Part shown: one piece after another, positions 51,451 to 60,694 of the stretch | Position numbering within the stretch: the stretch's first letter is position 1 | Layout of the letters: every line of letters starts with the position of its first letter | From: Fictibacillus phosphorivorans | GTDB lineage: Bacteria > Bacillota > Bacilli > Bacillales > Fictibacillaceae | Direction: 5' to 3' | DNA: 64,000 nt | Assembly (NCBI RefSeq): GCF_001619875.1 | Contig: NZ_LRFC01000008.1 | Coordinates: 140,923-204,922, forward strand | Program-made: the position numbers and the translations under genes | Notes under the pieces: generated by a model | Database searches by the model: none | The model's input: the letters and a program-made list of their open reading frames with translations, nothing else | What the model was told of the DNA's origin: nothing

Positions 51451-52881
51451 TTAGTTAAACAGATTAGATTGCATGTTCAACTTACTTACATTTTGATCGG
51501 CTTTTTTCTGCAGTACTTTTAATCCTTGTCCCATATCAGAAGCTAGTATATAGTTTCGGTCTACAAAAACTCCCCAAACATTTGCTTTGTCTGATACATA
51601 TGAACCTACTTCAACTGGATTAGAAGGGTTTGTAAGATCAACCATGCGGATGCCATCTGAATAATGAGACAAGTAGAGCGTGTTACCTCTTACTTTTGGG
51701 TCATGAACCGTATATGTTCCAGGTTTGCGCTCACCTGCTTTAATCTGCACCATTGAATTCAAAGTTCTAAAGGTACTCAGCAAGACAGGATTGCTCTTAT
51801 CTTTTATATCGTATACTCGAACATAGCCCCAGCCTCTTTCAAACCCAGGATCATGAGGATCTGGATTAAAGACTTCTCGTGTTTCAATTAAGATGTTTCC
51901 ACCATGAGCCAATGCTGCGGAATGGGCTGCTCCTTGAACATCGCGTTCAAATTTTGTTCTTCCTACAAACTTTGGATTTGCAGGGTCTTCAATATTTAAG
52001 ATGATTGTGCCAAGATCCCAATAAGAGAGGTATGCATATTTACCCGTTTCATCGGTAATAACACTATGTAAAAATGCAGTACGTTGTGCCCCTGTTTCAT
52101 CTTCATATTGATAGTCGCCGTTAAAGTCACCACCCACTTCTGTTGGATCCCAGTTTGAGAGTTCCTTCGGTTTACTTGGGTCTGTTACATCCACGATTGA
52201 AAAATCATGTACATCTACCCCATTCTCTTTATAGCGATGAGCTTGATAGTTAGTAGCTAGTAATAAGACTTTGTTATTTTGTTTGGTCAGCCAATGTTCA
52301 TGTGTACCCGTCGGCAGATTAGAAGGTGTTTTCCAAAAACCAAGCTTTTTCGGCTCTTTTGGATTCGTAACGTCGTATAACACCACTCCGCCATTTTCAG
52401 AGGTTTCTCCCTCATAACCATATCGCTCTTTATCCACCCGCTGTACACTTACAGCAGCTAAGTCTCCTTTAAATGAAGGAGTACTTACAGACTGAACGAT
52501 TACTTTTTCCTGCCATGTTCCAGGGATATCATTCGCAAGAACAGCTACTTCTTTAGGATTAGCTGGGTCTTTCATATCAAAAATTCGTACGCCTTCGTTT
52601 GTCATCTGACCACGGTGTGTACCAAGATAAGCATACCCTTTGTATGCATACACATCTGCCGTTGTAGCAGGTTTTCCTTTCATTTCTTTTAAGGGAACAG
52701 CGGCCACTTCTTTTAGATGCTCAAAATTTTTGGATCCTTCCACTTTCGGAATACCGCCAAATGTAGCCTCACCAGCTTCAATATAGCTTTTTTGCCCGTT
52801 TTCACAAGCAAGCGCGATTCCACCACCAGCTAAAGAAAGTGCAAGTGTACTCGATAAGATTTTTGATGCAAACTTGTTCAT
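51451..52881 (-). CDS. Secreted LVIVD-repeat beta-propeller protein
   Basis: A 476-residue protein with a signal peptide (TLALSLAGGGIALA then CENG). Blocks such as VRIFDMKDPANPKEVAVL, VVLYDVTNPKEPKKLGFW, FSIVDVTDPSKPKEL, IILNIEDPANPKFVG, VRVYDIKDKSNPVLL and IRMVDLTNPSNPVEVGSY are LVIVD repeats forming a propeller of about seven blades. Its cellular role is unknown; such proteins are often surface-exposed in Bacilli. A lipid link on the Cys after ALA is possible, but the motif is not a clean lipobox. Confidence 0.8.
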   Translation of the reverse strand: MNKFASKILSSTLALSLAGGGIALACENGQKSYIEAGEATFGGIPKVEGSKNFEHLKEVAAVPLKEMKGKPATTADVYAYKGYAYLGTHRGQMTNEGVRIFDMKDPANPKEVAVLANDIPGTWQEKVIVQSVSTPSFKGDLAAVSVQRVDKERYGYEGETSENGGVVLYDVTNPKEPKKLGFWKTPSNLPTGTHEHWLTKQNNKVLLLATNYQAHRYKENGVDVHDFSIVDVTDPSKPKELSNWDPTEVGGDFNGDYQYEDETGAQRTAFLHSVITDETGKYAYLSYWDLGTIILNIEDPANPKFVGRTKFERDVQGAAHSAALAHGGNILIETREVFNPDPHDPGFERGWGYVRVYDIKDKSNPVLLSTFRTLNSMVQIKAGERKPGTYTVHDPKVRGNTLYLSHYSDGIRMVDLTNPSNPVEVGSYVSDKANVWGVFVDRNYILASDMGQGLKVLQKKADQNVSKLNMQSNLFN

Positions 52882-53046
52882 ATCCCTATATCCACCTCCA
52901 TCATAATAGTTACTAGAGTAAAGGAATTAGCTAGTTGATAGAAGTGGTAAATTTACTAAATATGACAATGACTTCTTATGTCTATTTATGTATTTTTTTC
53001 TATATTTAGCGTGACTATCTACCTTGAAAAAGTAAATCATTATAAA

Positions 53047-53092
53047 TAAAAAAACTGAACCTAGGGATTTATTCTCAGCCCGAGGTTCAGCA
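53047..53092. terminator. Terminator after uppP
   Basis: CTGAACCT and AGGTTCAG lie at the two ends of a stem with an inner bulge; A7 precedes it on the plus strand. Confidence 0.65.
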
Positions 53093-53098
53093 TTGATT

Positions 53099-53935
53099 TT
53101 ACATAATAACAATCAAAATAACAGCCACTAATACTAAGCGATAAATCGCAAATGGTGTTAGCTTTACTTTTTCAATGACTTTCAAGAAGAAACGAATGGA
53201 AAGCATCGCGAAAATGAACGCACTGATAAATCCAACGACAAAGAACGGCATAGCATCTAATTTAAAGTATTCCAAGTTCTTCAGAAGCGAAATACCACTT
53301 GCACCAGCCATAATTGGAACAGCCATAATAAATGTAAAATCTGCAGCTGCACGGTGGCTAAGTCCTAGTAGAACACCACCAGAAATCGTAGCACCCGATC
53401 TTGAGAATCCTGGCCAAAGTGACAAACATTGGATAAGTCCGATTGAAAATGCTTGTTTATAGGTGATCTGATCAACACTGTCAATAACAGGGTTTTGATT
53501 TTTAGCCGCAAATTTATCAGCAAAAATCATTAGAACAGCACCAATTGCTAGTCCGATAAGCACTGTATTTGTAGTGAAAAGGTGCTCATCAATATAGTCT
53601 TCAAAAAGTACGCCAAGAATACCAGCAGGCAGCAAACCTACGATGACTTGAGTTAACTTTAAGCGGCCACCTGTAACCTCATTCGTCACTTTATTTCTTC
53701 TCAAACCTAGCATGTCGATGAACCGTTGTCTGAAGAACACAACTACTGCTAAGATTGAGCCTAACTGAATAACAACCTTGAATGTATTTGCCGGGTATTT
53801 CCCTAAAAAGTCCTGCGATTTAAGCCACATATCATCAACAAGAATCATATGGCCCGTTGATGAAACGGGAGCAAACTCCGTCAAACCTTCAACCATCCCT
53901 AAGATAAGGGCTTTTAACAACAATAGGATGTCCAT
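53099..53935 (-). CDS. uppP: Undecaprenyl-diphosphate phosphatase
   Basis: A 278-residue membrane protein with the BacA/UppP motifs EGLTEFAPVSSTGHMIL near the start (Glu-rich site) and PGFSRSGATISGGVLLG in the middle (Arg and Ser of the active site). Eight to nine helices fit the family. It recycles undecaprenyl diphosphate for peptidoglycan and teichoic acid synthesis and gives bacitracin tolerance. It is monocistronic with a short 3' terminator. Confidence 0.94.
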   Translation of the reverse strand: MDILLLLKALILGMVEGLTEFAPVSSTGHMILVDDMWLKSQDFLGKYPANTFKVVIQLGSILAVVVFFRQRFIDMLGLRRNKVTNEVTGGRLKLTQVIVGLLPAGILGVLFEDYIDEHLFTTNTVLIGLAIGAVLMIFADKFAAKNQNPVIDSVDQITYKQAFSIGLIQCLSLWPGFSRSGATISGGVLLGLSHRAAADFTFIMAVPIMAGASGISLLKNLEYFKLDAMPFFVVGFISAFIFAMLSIRFFLKVIEKVKLTPFAIYRLVLVAVILIVIM

Positions 53936-54057
53936 AAAAATAACTGATCTCCTTTTACTACTTTTACTCTCATCTCTTTATAATAGTCTTTTTTACCTCA
54001 TTAGCAAAGAATGATGTAAATTTTTTTATAACACTGTAACATTTTGCGTAAAAATGA

Positions 54058-54093
54058 GAAACCCCGTCGGAATATGAAATCCAACGGGGTTCG
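54058..54093 (-). terminator. Terminator after the M42 peptidase gene
   Basis: AACCCCGT and ACGGGGTT flank a hairpin ending close to the stop codon at 54103; the minus-strand tail is TTTCTCATTTTT. Confidence 0.75.
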
Positions 54094-54102
54094 GTATAGT
54101 AA

Positions 54103-55170
54103 TCAATAATCTAGCAAAGATTGAAGTTTTTCTTTATCGAGAACTTTAAGTAGTTCTACAAGAAGTTTAGCACTGTTTTCGAGATCGCTTTTGCTTACCA
54201 TTGATGTATGGCTGTGTATATAGCGTGCAGCTACCCCAACTACAAGGCTAGGTATTCCCTTTTTAAAGAGATGGAATTTCCCTGCATCTGTACCACCACC
54301 AAGCATGACATCCACTTGATAAGGGATATTATTCTTTTCTGCAACCTCAATGATTAAATCCCTAAAACCAGTGTGCGGAATCATTGAGGAATCAAGGAAC
54401 GTTAAAAGCGGTCCTTTTCCTAGCTTTGCTTTGTTTTGATTACCGCCTGGTCCATCTTCTGCAACTCCTACATCGAGTGCAATCGCCACGTCAGGCTCCA
54501 TAATAGCAGGTGCCGTCATTGCACCACGCAGCCCCACTTCTTCTTGAACGGTAGCACCGCAATAAACCGTGTTTGGATGATCGATGCTTTGAAGCTGCTG
54601 CAGTACTTTTATAGCTGTGTAGCAGCCTGCTCTATTATCGAGAGCCTTCGCAAGGATTGTATCTTCATTTGGCATAAGTTCAAAAGGGCAGATAGGTAGA
54701 ATAGGGTCACCGACCTTAATTCCCCATTCCTTTACTTGATCTTTATCGTTTGCACCGATATCAATAAACATTTCTTTCATCGGATACACTCTGTTTCGTT
54801 CGTCCATTGTTAAAATGTGAGGTGCTTTTGAACCAACAACACCTGTGAAGGTTTTATTCTTCGTTTGAACATGTACCCGCTGTGCAAGGAGAACTTGTGA
54901 CCACCAGCCTCCAAGGGGAACAAAGCGAAGGTATCCATCCTGCGTGATTTCGCTCACCATGAACCCAACCTCGTCCATGTGACCAGCGAGAAGAATTTTT
55001 GGTCCTTCATTCATTGAACCTTTTTTTTCACCGAATACACTGCCTAGATTATCTGTTACAAGGCTTGCCCCAGTCTGCCCTATTTCACGTTTCATGATTT
55101 CCCGAATTGCTCTTTCAAATCCAGGTGCACCGTTTGTTTCTGTTAATTCTTTTAACAAATCCACCTTCAT
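54103..55170 (-). CDS. M42-family glutamyl aminopeptidase
   Basis: The start is ATG 55170 after AGGACGGTG. The 355-residue protein has M42 metal ligands LLAGHMDEVGFMV, AKALDNRAGCYTA, QEEVGLRGAM and DVGVAEDGPGG, and a last His near AARYIHSHTSM. Members form tetrahedral dodecamers that trim peptides in the cytosol. It resembles Bacillus YtoP/YsdC-type enzymes; which one is uncertain. Confidence 0.87.
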   Translation of the reverse strand: MKVDLLKELTETNGAPGFERAIREIMKREIGQTGASLVTDNLGSVFGEKKGSMNEGPKILLAGHMDEVGFMVSEITQDGYLRFVPLGGWWSQVLLAQRVHVQTKNKTFTGVVGSKAPHILTMDERNRVYPMKEMFIDIGANDKDQVKEWGIKVGDPILPICPFELMPNEDTILAKALDNRAGCYTAIKVLQQLQSIDHPNTVYCGATVQEEVGLRGAMTAPAIMEPDVAIALDVGVAEDGPGGNQNKAKLGKGPLLTFLDSSMIPHTGFRDLIIEVAEKNNIPYQVDVMLGGGTDAGKFHLFKKGIPSLVVGVAARYIHSHTSMVSKSDLENSAKLLVELLKVLDKEKLQSLLDY

Positions 55171-55248
55171 CACCGTCCTATACGTATAGGATGGGAATAT
55201 TTTTATGAATTATTACAGCAAATATGAGGATTTCTTTGTAAAGGGCAC

Positions 55249-55281
55249 AAAAAAATGCCCTGTTTTAAAAAACAGGACATT
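55249..55281 (-). terminator. Terminator after CotB-like gene 2
   Basis: Minus-strand AATGTCCTGTTTT pairs with AAAACAGGGCATT, then seven Ts, right after the stop at 55289. Confidence 0.85.
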
Positions 55282-55288
55282 AACCAGA

Positions 55289-56035
55289 TTACAGTTTAAA
55301 CCAGCCTCTAGATTCTAAATCAGCACAACATCTTTTCTTGTGCTTTTTCTTTTTCTTACAGCATATTTCGCTTGAAGAAGAGGAAGACGAAGAGGACGAT
55401 GACGATGACGATGATGATGAAGATTCTTTTTTGCACCAAAAAGCGATTGAGCTAGACGAAGAGCTTGAAGATGAAGAGGAGGACTCTTTCTTGCAGCATT
55501 TAGAAGAAGATTCTTTTTTGCATTCTTCTTTCTTTTTCCCGCAAGGATTTTCTTTTTTACAGCATAAAATTCTGCAGTTGCTGCTTTCATGGTCACCCAA
55601 TTCACCAGCTTGTTTAATGAAGTTAATTGAGCCGATTGGTATGAATACGATATTTCCATCATCGATTTCAACGATTTGAATGGATTGGCGGTTAACGGAG
55701 GTAAGGACGCCTTCGATTTCTTCATCTCCACCATCGTTAACGGCTACTTTACAATTAATTAATTTATTTAAAATGCTTCGGAACGTATCATTACATACTC
55801 TTCTTCGTTCGTTATGGCAACAGCTCTTATCAGAAACGACAGCAATGTTTCTTACGTTGTTTAAAGGTAAATAAAACACCTCTCTGTCATCTGTCTTGAT
55901 CGCAATGAAATCTCTTCCGACACAGACAAGCTTGCCCTCTATTTCAATGTCTTCGAAGCCTTCATTTGCTATTACTCGCTTACACAATAATCGGGCAACC
56001 TCTCTTGCTGAGAGTTTGTTATTCTTACAACTCAA
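55289..56035 (-). CDS. CotB-like spore coat protein with Ser/Cys/Lys tail
   Basis: The start is TTG 56035 after AGGAGGAAATTTT; the longer frame to 56221 runs into the conserved promoter and tmRNA terminator. The 248-residue protein has two CotB-type modules (GKLVCVGRDFIAIKTDDREVFYLPLNNVRNI and IEGVLTSVNRQSIQIVEID with NIVFIPIGSINFI). A tail with CKKESS units, two poly-Ser runs and many Cys follows, ending RGWFKL. It is a paralogue of 2358-3134, with Cys where that protein has His, so disulfide or thiol cross-links in the coat are plausible. Confidence 0.85.
   Translation of the reverse strand: MSCKNNKLSAREVARLLCKRVIANEGFEDIEIEGKLVCVGRDFIAIKTDDREVFYLPLNNVRNIAVVSDKSCCHNERRRVCNDTFRSILNKLINCKVAVNDGGDEEIEGVLTSVNRQSIQIVEIDDGNIVFIPIGSINFIKQAGELGDHESSNCRILCCKKENPCGKKKEECKKESSSKCCKKESSSSSSSSSSSSIAFWCKKESSSSSSSSSSSSSSSSSSEICCKKKKKHKKRCCADLESRGWFKL
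55370..55545 (-). repeat. Low-complexity Ser-rich coding repeats
   Basis: Runs of TCATCATCGTCGTCC-type serine codons encode about 12 and 18 consecutive serines between CKKESS units. On the opposite strand they read as an acidic Asp/Glu ORF, which is an artefact. Confidence 0.8.
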
Positions 56036-56080
56036 AAAATTTCCTCCTGAAAAATTAATATTGACTATTCTTGTCCATGC

Positions 56081-56111
56081 ATTATATGTAAGAACACCGT
56101 AAAAAGGCATA
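56081..56111 (-). promoter_or_regulatory. Probable mother-cell promoter of CotB-like gene 2
   Basis: CATATAAT (56081-56088) and TATGCC (56106-56111) on the minus strand with a 17-bp spacer. These and the following ATGCATGGACAAGA match the promoter of the CotB-like gene at 2358. Confidence 0.55.
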
Positions 56112-56182
56112 GGTAACTCGTCTATATTTTCATTTTTTGAGTCATAGGATTGTCTTTTTTGAAGATGCTTTTTTTGACATAT

Positions 56183-56213
56183 AAAAAAAGACCAACAAAT
56201 GAATGTTGGTCTG
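56183..56213 (-). terminator. Terminator of the tmRNA gene
   Basis: AGACCAACATTC and GAATGTTGGTCT-like arms (minus strand) form a stem followed by seven Ts, about 20 bp after the encoded CCA. Confidence 0.85.
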
Positions 56214-56229
56214 TTATCCACCTATGTAT

Positions 56230-56878
56230 TGGTGGAGACGGTGGGACATGTTGTTCCATGCTTTCGTCATGGCACTGACTATATCTTGAACCTGACTATT
56301 CAGGTCCTCCGGCGTATTATACGAAATATAGATTTGCCTGTATTCAAGCTGCATTTCGTATCCTAGTACTACCAAATATATATTGGCAGCCTATAAGTCG
56401 ATACACGGCTGTTGGATTACTCCACATACCGCTCGGCATTGCCTTGCAACGAAGATTAAATCTACGTTGGTTAGGTTTCACCGATAAAGCCGAATTATCA
56501 CTTGTGTGTTACCACACAAGGCGACTAATTACTAATCGAACCCACGTCCAAAGATATTGGCACTTAAGCTTCTACGAGTGTAGTCGGTTTACTCGCATTT
56601 CGCGGATCCATCTGCCAGCCGACAGGCGTCCGGATCGCTAGCCTGATTATTCTCTTCCTTCGTCCTCAGGCGGAGGACAACCGGCGTAGCCCACTAAGAG
56701 TGAGTCCCTTACCCTACCACATGGGCGATGGAGGGAGGAACAGCTAAAGTGCTATTACGCAGCTAAAGCTAAGTTGTTGTTTTGTTTGCCAGTTATTGGC
56801 TTTGGCGTTTTAACGAGGCCGACCCCCTCGACTCGCAACTTAAGCTCAAACTACCCCTGTCGAATCCGTAACGTCCCC
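56230..56878 (-). ncRNA. ssrA: tmRNA (ssrA) precursor interrupted by an intron
   Basis: The minus strand begins GGGGACGTTACGG and ends CGTCTCCACCA. The two ends pair as an alanyl-tRNA-like acceptor stem with encoded CCA. After the resume point comes the tag GKQNNNLALAA (56790-56755, ending LALAA like other Bacillus tags). Pseudoknot and D-like regions follow. The span is 649 nt, but removing the segment 56247-56534 gives 361 nt, the normal Bacillus size. smpB lies upstream on the same strand. A promoter at 56962-56990 supports separate transcription. Confidence 0.96.
56247..56534 (-). other. Group I intron in the tmRNA T-loop
   Basis: This 288-nt segment splits the T-loop between GTGGGTTCGAT and TCCCAC. 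Joining the flanks makes a perfect T arm (GTGGG, TTCGATT, CCCAC). The 5' exon end CGAT plus intron TA pairs with TAGTCG at 56522-56527, placing a U-G wobble at the splice site (P1). The S element AAGATATAGTC (56287-56277) can pair with CGACTTATAG (56391-56400) as P7. The last intron base is G. There is no ORF inside. Group I introns at this place in tmRNA are known in some clostridia. Confidence 0.88.
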
Positions 56879-56961
56879 ATTATAAAAATGGTATGCAAAA
56901 AATTAATTTTGCCGCTACCGGAGAGATAAAAGCTTATTTGCTCTTATTCACTTGTGTACTC

Positions 56962-56990
56962 AGTATAACATTTTTGAAGCCTCGCCTCAA
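56962..56990 (-). promoter_or_regulatory. Sigma-A promoter of ssrA
   Basis: TTGAGG (56985-56990) and TATACT (56962-56967) are 17 bp apart on the minus strand. The transcript would start near 56955 and need RNase P to make the mature 5' end at 56878. A TATAAT immediately before 56878 is too close to be the -10. Confidence 0.65.
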
Positions 56991-57016
56991 TTGTAAGTTC
57001 CTGTAAGAAGAACCAA

Positions 57017-57484
57017 TTAAGCTTTTTGGCGATCTCGGAATGCACGCTCAATTTCCCGCTTCGCATCCTTTTTCTTCAGGTCATCACGCTTATCGTAATG
57101 CTTCTTACCTTTTGCCAAACCAATCAATAGTTTAGCAAAACCATTCTTCAGATACATTTTTAAAGGAACGATCGAATATCCTTGTTCTTTTGTTGCCCCT
57201 AAAAGCTTGTTGATCTCTTTGCGATGCAAAAGCAGCTTACGTGTACGCAGCGGATCATGGTTATAGCGGTTTCCTTGTTCGTACGTGCTGATGTGCATGT
57301 TGTGTAAAAACAACTCGCCATTTTGAACACGTGCGAAAGAATCTTTCAAATTTGCCCTGCCTGCGCGAATGGATTTAATCTCCGTGCCCTGAAGGACAAT
57401 TCCAGCTTCAAATGTTTCTTCAACGTGGTAATCGTGCCGCGCTTTCTTATTTTGTGCGACTACTTTCCCTTCTCCTTTTGGCAT
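57017..57484 (-). CDS. smpB: SsrA-binding protein
   Basis: The start is ATG 57484 after GGGGAGGATTGTTTTAC. The 155-residue protein has the SmpB OB-fold: [64 protein letters not shown], and a basic tail [28 protein letters not shown]. It binds tmRNA and guides it into stalled ribosomes. Its neighbours rnr and ssrA act in the same rescue pathway. Confidence 0.96.
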   Translation of the reverse strand: MPKGEGKVVAQNKKARHDYHVEETFEAGIVLQGTEIKSIRAGRANLKDSFARVQNGELFLHNMHISTYEQGNRYNHDPLRTRKLLLHRKEINKLLGATKEQGYSIVPLKMYLKNGFAKLLIGLAKGKKHYDKRDDLKKKDAKREIERAFRDRQKA

Positions 57485-57542
57485 GTAAAACAATCCTCCC
57501 CACAGCAAGTGAACTTTAATTATAGCAATATGGTCAAATAAC

Positions 57543-57575
57543 GTCAAGGTTCACCCTATAAGATGAACCTTGACA
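57543..57575 (-). terminator. Hairpin between rnr and smpB
   Basis: GTCAAGGTTCA and TGAACCTTGAC pair perfectly around ten bases. The following tail is only TTATTTG, so it may be a leaky terminator or an mRNA-processing hairpin. Confidence 0.6.
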
Positions 57576-57586
57576 AGTCGATCTGC

Positions 57587-59905
57587 TTATTTTTTCTTTT
57601 TCTTGCCTTTTTTCTTAGCTACAGGCTTATAGAAAGGTTTTTTCTTGCCCTTCTTTGAATCTTGTGGACCGTTGGAACGCTCTGTCTCATTTCTGCGATT
57701 CTTGCCGCGTCTTCCACGGCCGCGTTTTGGAGTATCACCAATGTCGATCACCTGCTGACGATCTTTATGGCGTTTTCGAGGCGTACCTTTCATGCCCACA
57801 ATTTCAAAATCAATCGAGCGCTCATCAACGTTTACGTTCACAACACGAATGGAGATCTCGTCACCGATACGGAATACGTTACCTGTTCGCTCACCGATCA
57901 TCGCCATAAACTTTTCGTCAAAACGGTAATAGTCATCCGTTAAGTAGCTGACATGAACAAGTCCTTCAATCGTGTTCGGAAGCTCAACAAACAATCCGAA
58001 GTTTGTAACTGAACTGATCACACCATCATACTCTTCGCCTACTTTATCGAGCATGAACTGCGCTTTTTTAAGCTCATCTGTCTCACGCTCTGCATCAACG
58101 GCACGGCGTTCCATCGCAGATGAGTGCTTTGCGATACCTGGCAGCTCGGCTTTCCAATGACTGACCGTTTTTGGACCCGTATCTTTGTTGAACAGGTACG
58201 TGCGAATTAATCTGTGTACGATTAAGTCCGGATAACGTCTGATCGGGGACGTGAAATGCGTATAGAACTCCGTCGCCAAACCATAGTGGCCAAGTGACAT
58301 ATGGTCATACTTCGCTTGTTTCATGGAACGAAGCATGATCTTTGAGATGACCATTTCTTCTGGCTCGCCTCTAACTGTCTCAAGGAGCTGCTGAAGGCTG
58401 CGAGGGTGAATATCACTCGCCGTTCCTTTTAAAGCATAGCCAAACATACTGATAAACTCTAAGAAACGCTCTAGCTTGCCTTCATCCGGGTCTTCATGGA
58501 TTCGATACATGAACGGAAGCTCGAGTTCATGAAAATGCTGAGCAACGGTTTCGTTCGCACAAAGCATGAATTCTTCGATCAATTTTTCAGCAACTGAACG
58601 TTCGCGAAGAACAACATCTTGTGGATCGCTGTTTTCATCCACAAGCACTTTTGCTTCTGAAAAATCAAAATCAATCGCACCGCGTGCAAAACGTTTTTTA
58701 CGAAGGACTTCCGCAAGCTCTCCCATCAGTTTGAAAAACGGAATCAATGGTTCATAACGTTTTGTAACTTCTTCATCTTCGTCCTGCAAAATCTTACGGA
58801 CATCCGTATATGTCATTCGCTCTGTCGTTTTGATTACACTTGGGAAGATTTCATGTTTAATTACTTCACCGTCATGGTTGATCTCCATCTCACACGATAT
58901 GGTTAAGCGGTCCACTTTCGGATTCAATGAACAAATCCCATTCGATAGGCGATGAGGAATCATCGGAATGACTCGGTCGACTAAGTACACACTCGTACCG
59001 CGTTCTTGTGCCTCTTTATCAATCGGAGAATCCTCTGTTACGTAATGGGTAACATCCGCGATATGCACGCCAAGCTTGTAATGGCCGTTTGGCAGCTTGA
59101 TAACATGAACCGCGTCATCGAGGTCTTTTGCGTCCGCTCCATCTATCGTTACAATTGTTTCACTGCGAAGATCGCGGCGACCTTCAATATCATTCGGATC
59201 AATAACATCCGGTGTGTTATGTGCCTGCTCTAATGCTTCTTCTGGAAACTCTCTTGGCAGCCCATGCTTAAAAATAACGGAGATGATGTCTACACCAGGG
59301 TCATTTTTATGACCGATAATATGAATGATCTCTCCTTCAGCACTGTTTCTGCCTTCTGGGTATTTTGTAATCTTCACTAAAACTTTATGGCCTTCTACAG
59401 CGCCATTAACCCCGTCTGCTGGGATGAAAATATCATTTGGAATACGTTTATCATCAGCAACAACAAAACCGAATTTGCGGCTTTCTTGGAACGTACCAAC
59501 AACTTCTGTTACACCTCGTTCTAAAATACGGATAATCGTTCCCTCTGGACGAGAACCGGAAGATGTTTGATTTAATCGAACAAGGACTGTATCACCGCTC
59601 ATTGCACCATTCATGTCTGATTGTGAGATGTAAACATCCTTTTGCTCGCTATCTTCTGGAATCAAAAATGCAAAGCCTTTTGCGTGTCCTTGAACACGTC
59701 CTTTGATGAGACTCATCTTTTCTGGCAGTCCATAGCGATTCGTGCGCGTTCTGACTACCGATCCTTCATCTTCTAGTTCGTTTAGTGTTAAAACCAGTTT
59801 CTTGAAAGCTTCAGCGTCAGGAAGTTGAAGGGCTTCTTCAATTTCTGTCACTGTCATCGGTTTTTCCGATTCTTTCATGAGCTGGAGTATTTGCAGTTTA
59901 TCCAA
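57587..59905 (-). CDS. rnr: Ribonuclease R
   Basis: A 772-residue protein starting at TTG 59905 after AAGGAGGTCAGTTT. Domains in order: a winged helix ([22 protein letters not shown]), cold-shock domains ([35 protein letters not shown]), the RNB catalytic domain with the four metal-binding Asp in [16 protein letters not shown], then S1 ([19 protein letters not shown]) and a basic tail ending in KKKGKKKKK. It degrades structured RNA 3' to 5' and also non-stop mRNAs freed by tmRNA. Confidence 0.96.
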   Translation of the reverse strand: MDKLQILQLMKESEKPMTVTEIEEALQLPDAEAFKKLVLTLNELEDEGSVVRTRTNRYGLPEKMSLIKGRVQGHAKGFAFLIPEDSEQKDVYISQSDMNGAMSGDTVLVRLNQTSSGSRPEGTIIRILERGVTEVVGTFQESRKFGFVVADDKRIPNDIFIPADGVNGAVEGHKVLVKITKYPEGRNSAEGEIIHIIGHKNDPGVDIISVIFKHGLPREFPEEALEQAHNTPDVIDPNDIEGRRDLRSETIVTIDGADAKDLDDAVHVIKLPNGHYKLGVHIADVTHYVTEDSPIDKEAQERGTSVYLVDRVIPMIPHRLSNGICSLNPKVDRLTISCEMEINHDGEVIKHEIFPSVIKTTERMTYTDVRKILQDEDEEVTKRYEPLIPFFKLMGELAEVLRKKRFARGAIDFDFSEAKVLVDENSDPQDVVLRERSVAEKLIEEFMLCANETVAQHFHELELPFMYRIHEDPDEGKLERFLEFISMFGYALKGTASDIHPRSLQQLLETVRGEPEEMVISKIMLRSMKQAKYDHMSLGHYGLATEFYTHFTSPIRRYPDLIVHRLIRTYLFNKDTGPKTVSHWKAELPGIAKHSSAMERRAVDAERETDELKKAQFMLDKVGEEYDGVISSVTNFGLFVELPNTIEGLVHVSYLTDDYYRFDEKFMAMIGERTGNVFRIGDEISIRVVNVNVDERSIDFEIVGMKGTPRKRHKDRQQVIDIGDTPKRGRGRRGKNRRNETERSNGPQDSKKGKKKPFYKPVAKKKGKKKKK

Positions 59906-59935
59906 AAACTGACCTCCTTTTTAAAGGAAAAAGAT

Positions 59936-60682
59936 CTATTCTGACCAGTCGAGGTCTTCTAAGAAAGCATAAACATCTTCATGCAACTGTTCTTTTTCCT
60001 TGTCTAATGTAATCACATGTGTTGAGTTTTCATACCATTTCAGATCTTTCTTTTCACTTTCCACTTCTTCATAAATAATGGTTGCAGAATCTGTGTTAAT
60101 CATCTCATCATGTCTAGCCTGCACAACAAACGTAGGTGCGTATACGAGATCAACAGAATTTCTTACGCTTTGAATAAGATCTTGAAGAGCTTTTAACGTA
60201 TTCATCGGTGTTTTCTTGAATTCTTCCATTTCTTTCTGTATCTGTTCGGGTGTTTTCTGCTCACGCTTTTTATATTCTTCAGCGTACTCACAAACCCCTT
60301 TATACATCACTTCTTCGCTTTTGATCGACATCGGTGCACACATTGGGATCACGGCTTTTACGGGCTGCTCTGTTGCCAGCTTTAGTGAGAATACTCCACC
60401 TAAAGAAAGCCCGCATACCGCAATTTCATCATATCCCTTTTCTTTTAGATGATTGTAGCCGCCCATCACATCTTCCCACCAGTCTTCAGGGCCAGTGTGT
60501 ACTAATTCTTCAGGGGGAACGGCGTGTCCTTTATACTGAGGGGCATGACACGTATACCCCTTTTTCTGCAAAAATCTCCCCATCATTCGTACATCTGCTG
60601 AACTGCCGGTGAACCCGTGCAGCATTAAGACTGCCCGCTTTCCTCCTTCAAAGAAAAACGGTTTTGGTGCTGTGATTTTCAT
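59936..60682 (-). CDS. est: Carboxylesterase (Est30-like alpha/beta hydrolase)
   Basis: A 248-residue hydrolase with oxyanion loop [15 protein letters not shown], nucleophile Ser in [14 protein letters not shown], then Asp in [11 protein letters not shown] and His in [10 protein letters not shown]. It matches the Bacillus/Geobacillus Est30 carboxylesterase found in this same place between secG and rnr (yvaK in B. subtilis). It hydrolyses short-chain esters; the natural substrate is unknown. Confidence 0.92.
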   Translation of the reverse strand: MKITAPKPFFFEGGKRAVLMLHGFTGSSADVRMMGRFLQKKGYTCHAPQYKGHAVPPEELVHTGPEDWWEDVMGGYNHLKEKGYDEIAVCGLSLGGVFSLKLATEQPVKAVIPMCAPMSIKSEEVMYKGVCEYAEEYKKREQKTPEQIQKEMEEFKKTPMNTLKALQDLIQSVRNSVDLVYAPTFVVQARHDEMINTDSATIIYEEVESEKKDLKWYENSTHVITLDKEKEQLHEDVYAFLEDLDWSE

Positions 60683-60694
60683 GAAACTTCTCTC

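Noticed and set aside
55338..55679. Acidic poly-Asp/Glu ORF on the plus strand
   Set aside because: Antisense of the Ser/Lys repeats in the CotB-like gene; no ribosome site.
56444..56641. Plus-strand ORF inside the tmRNA locus
   Set aside because: It crosses the intron boundary and tmRNA structure on the opposite strand; no coding signal.
56871..56886. TATAAT immediately before the mature tmRNA 5' end as its -10 box
   Set aside because: No room for a start site; a better promoter lies at 56962-56990.
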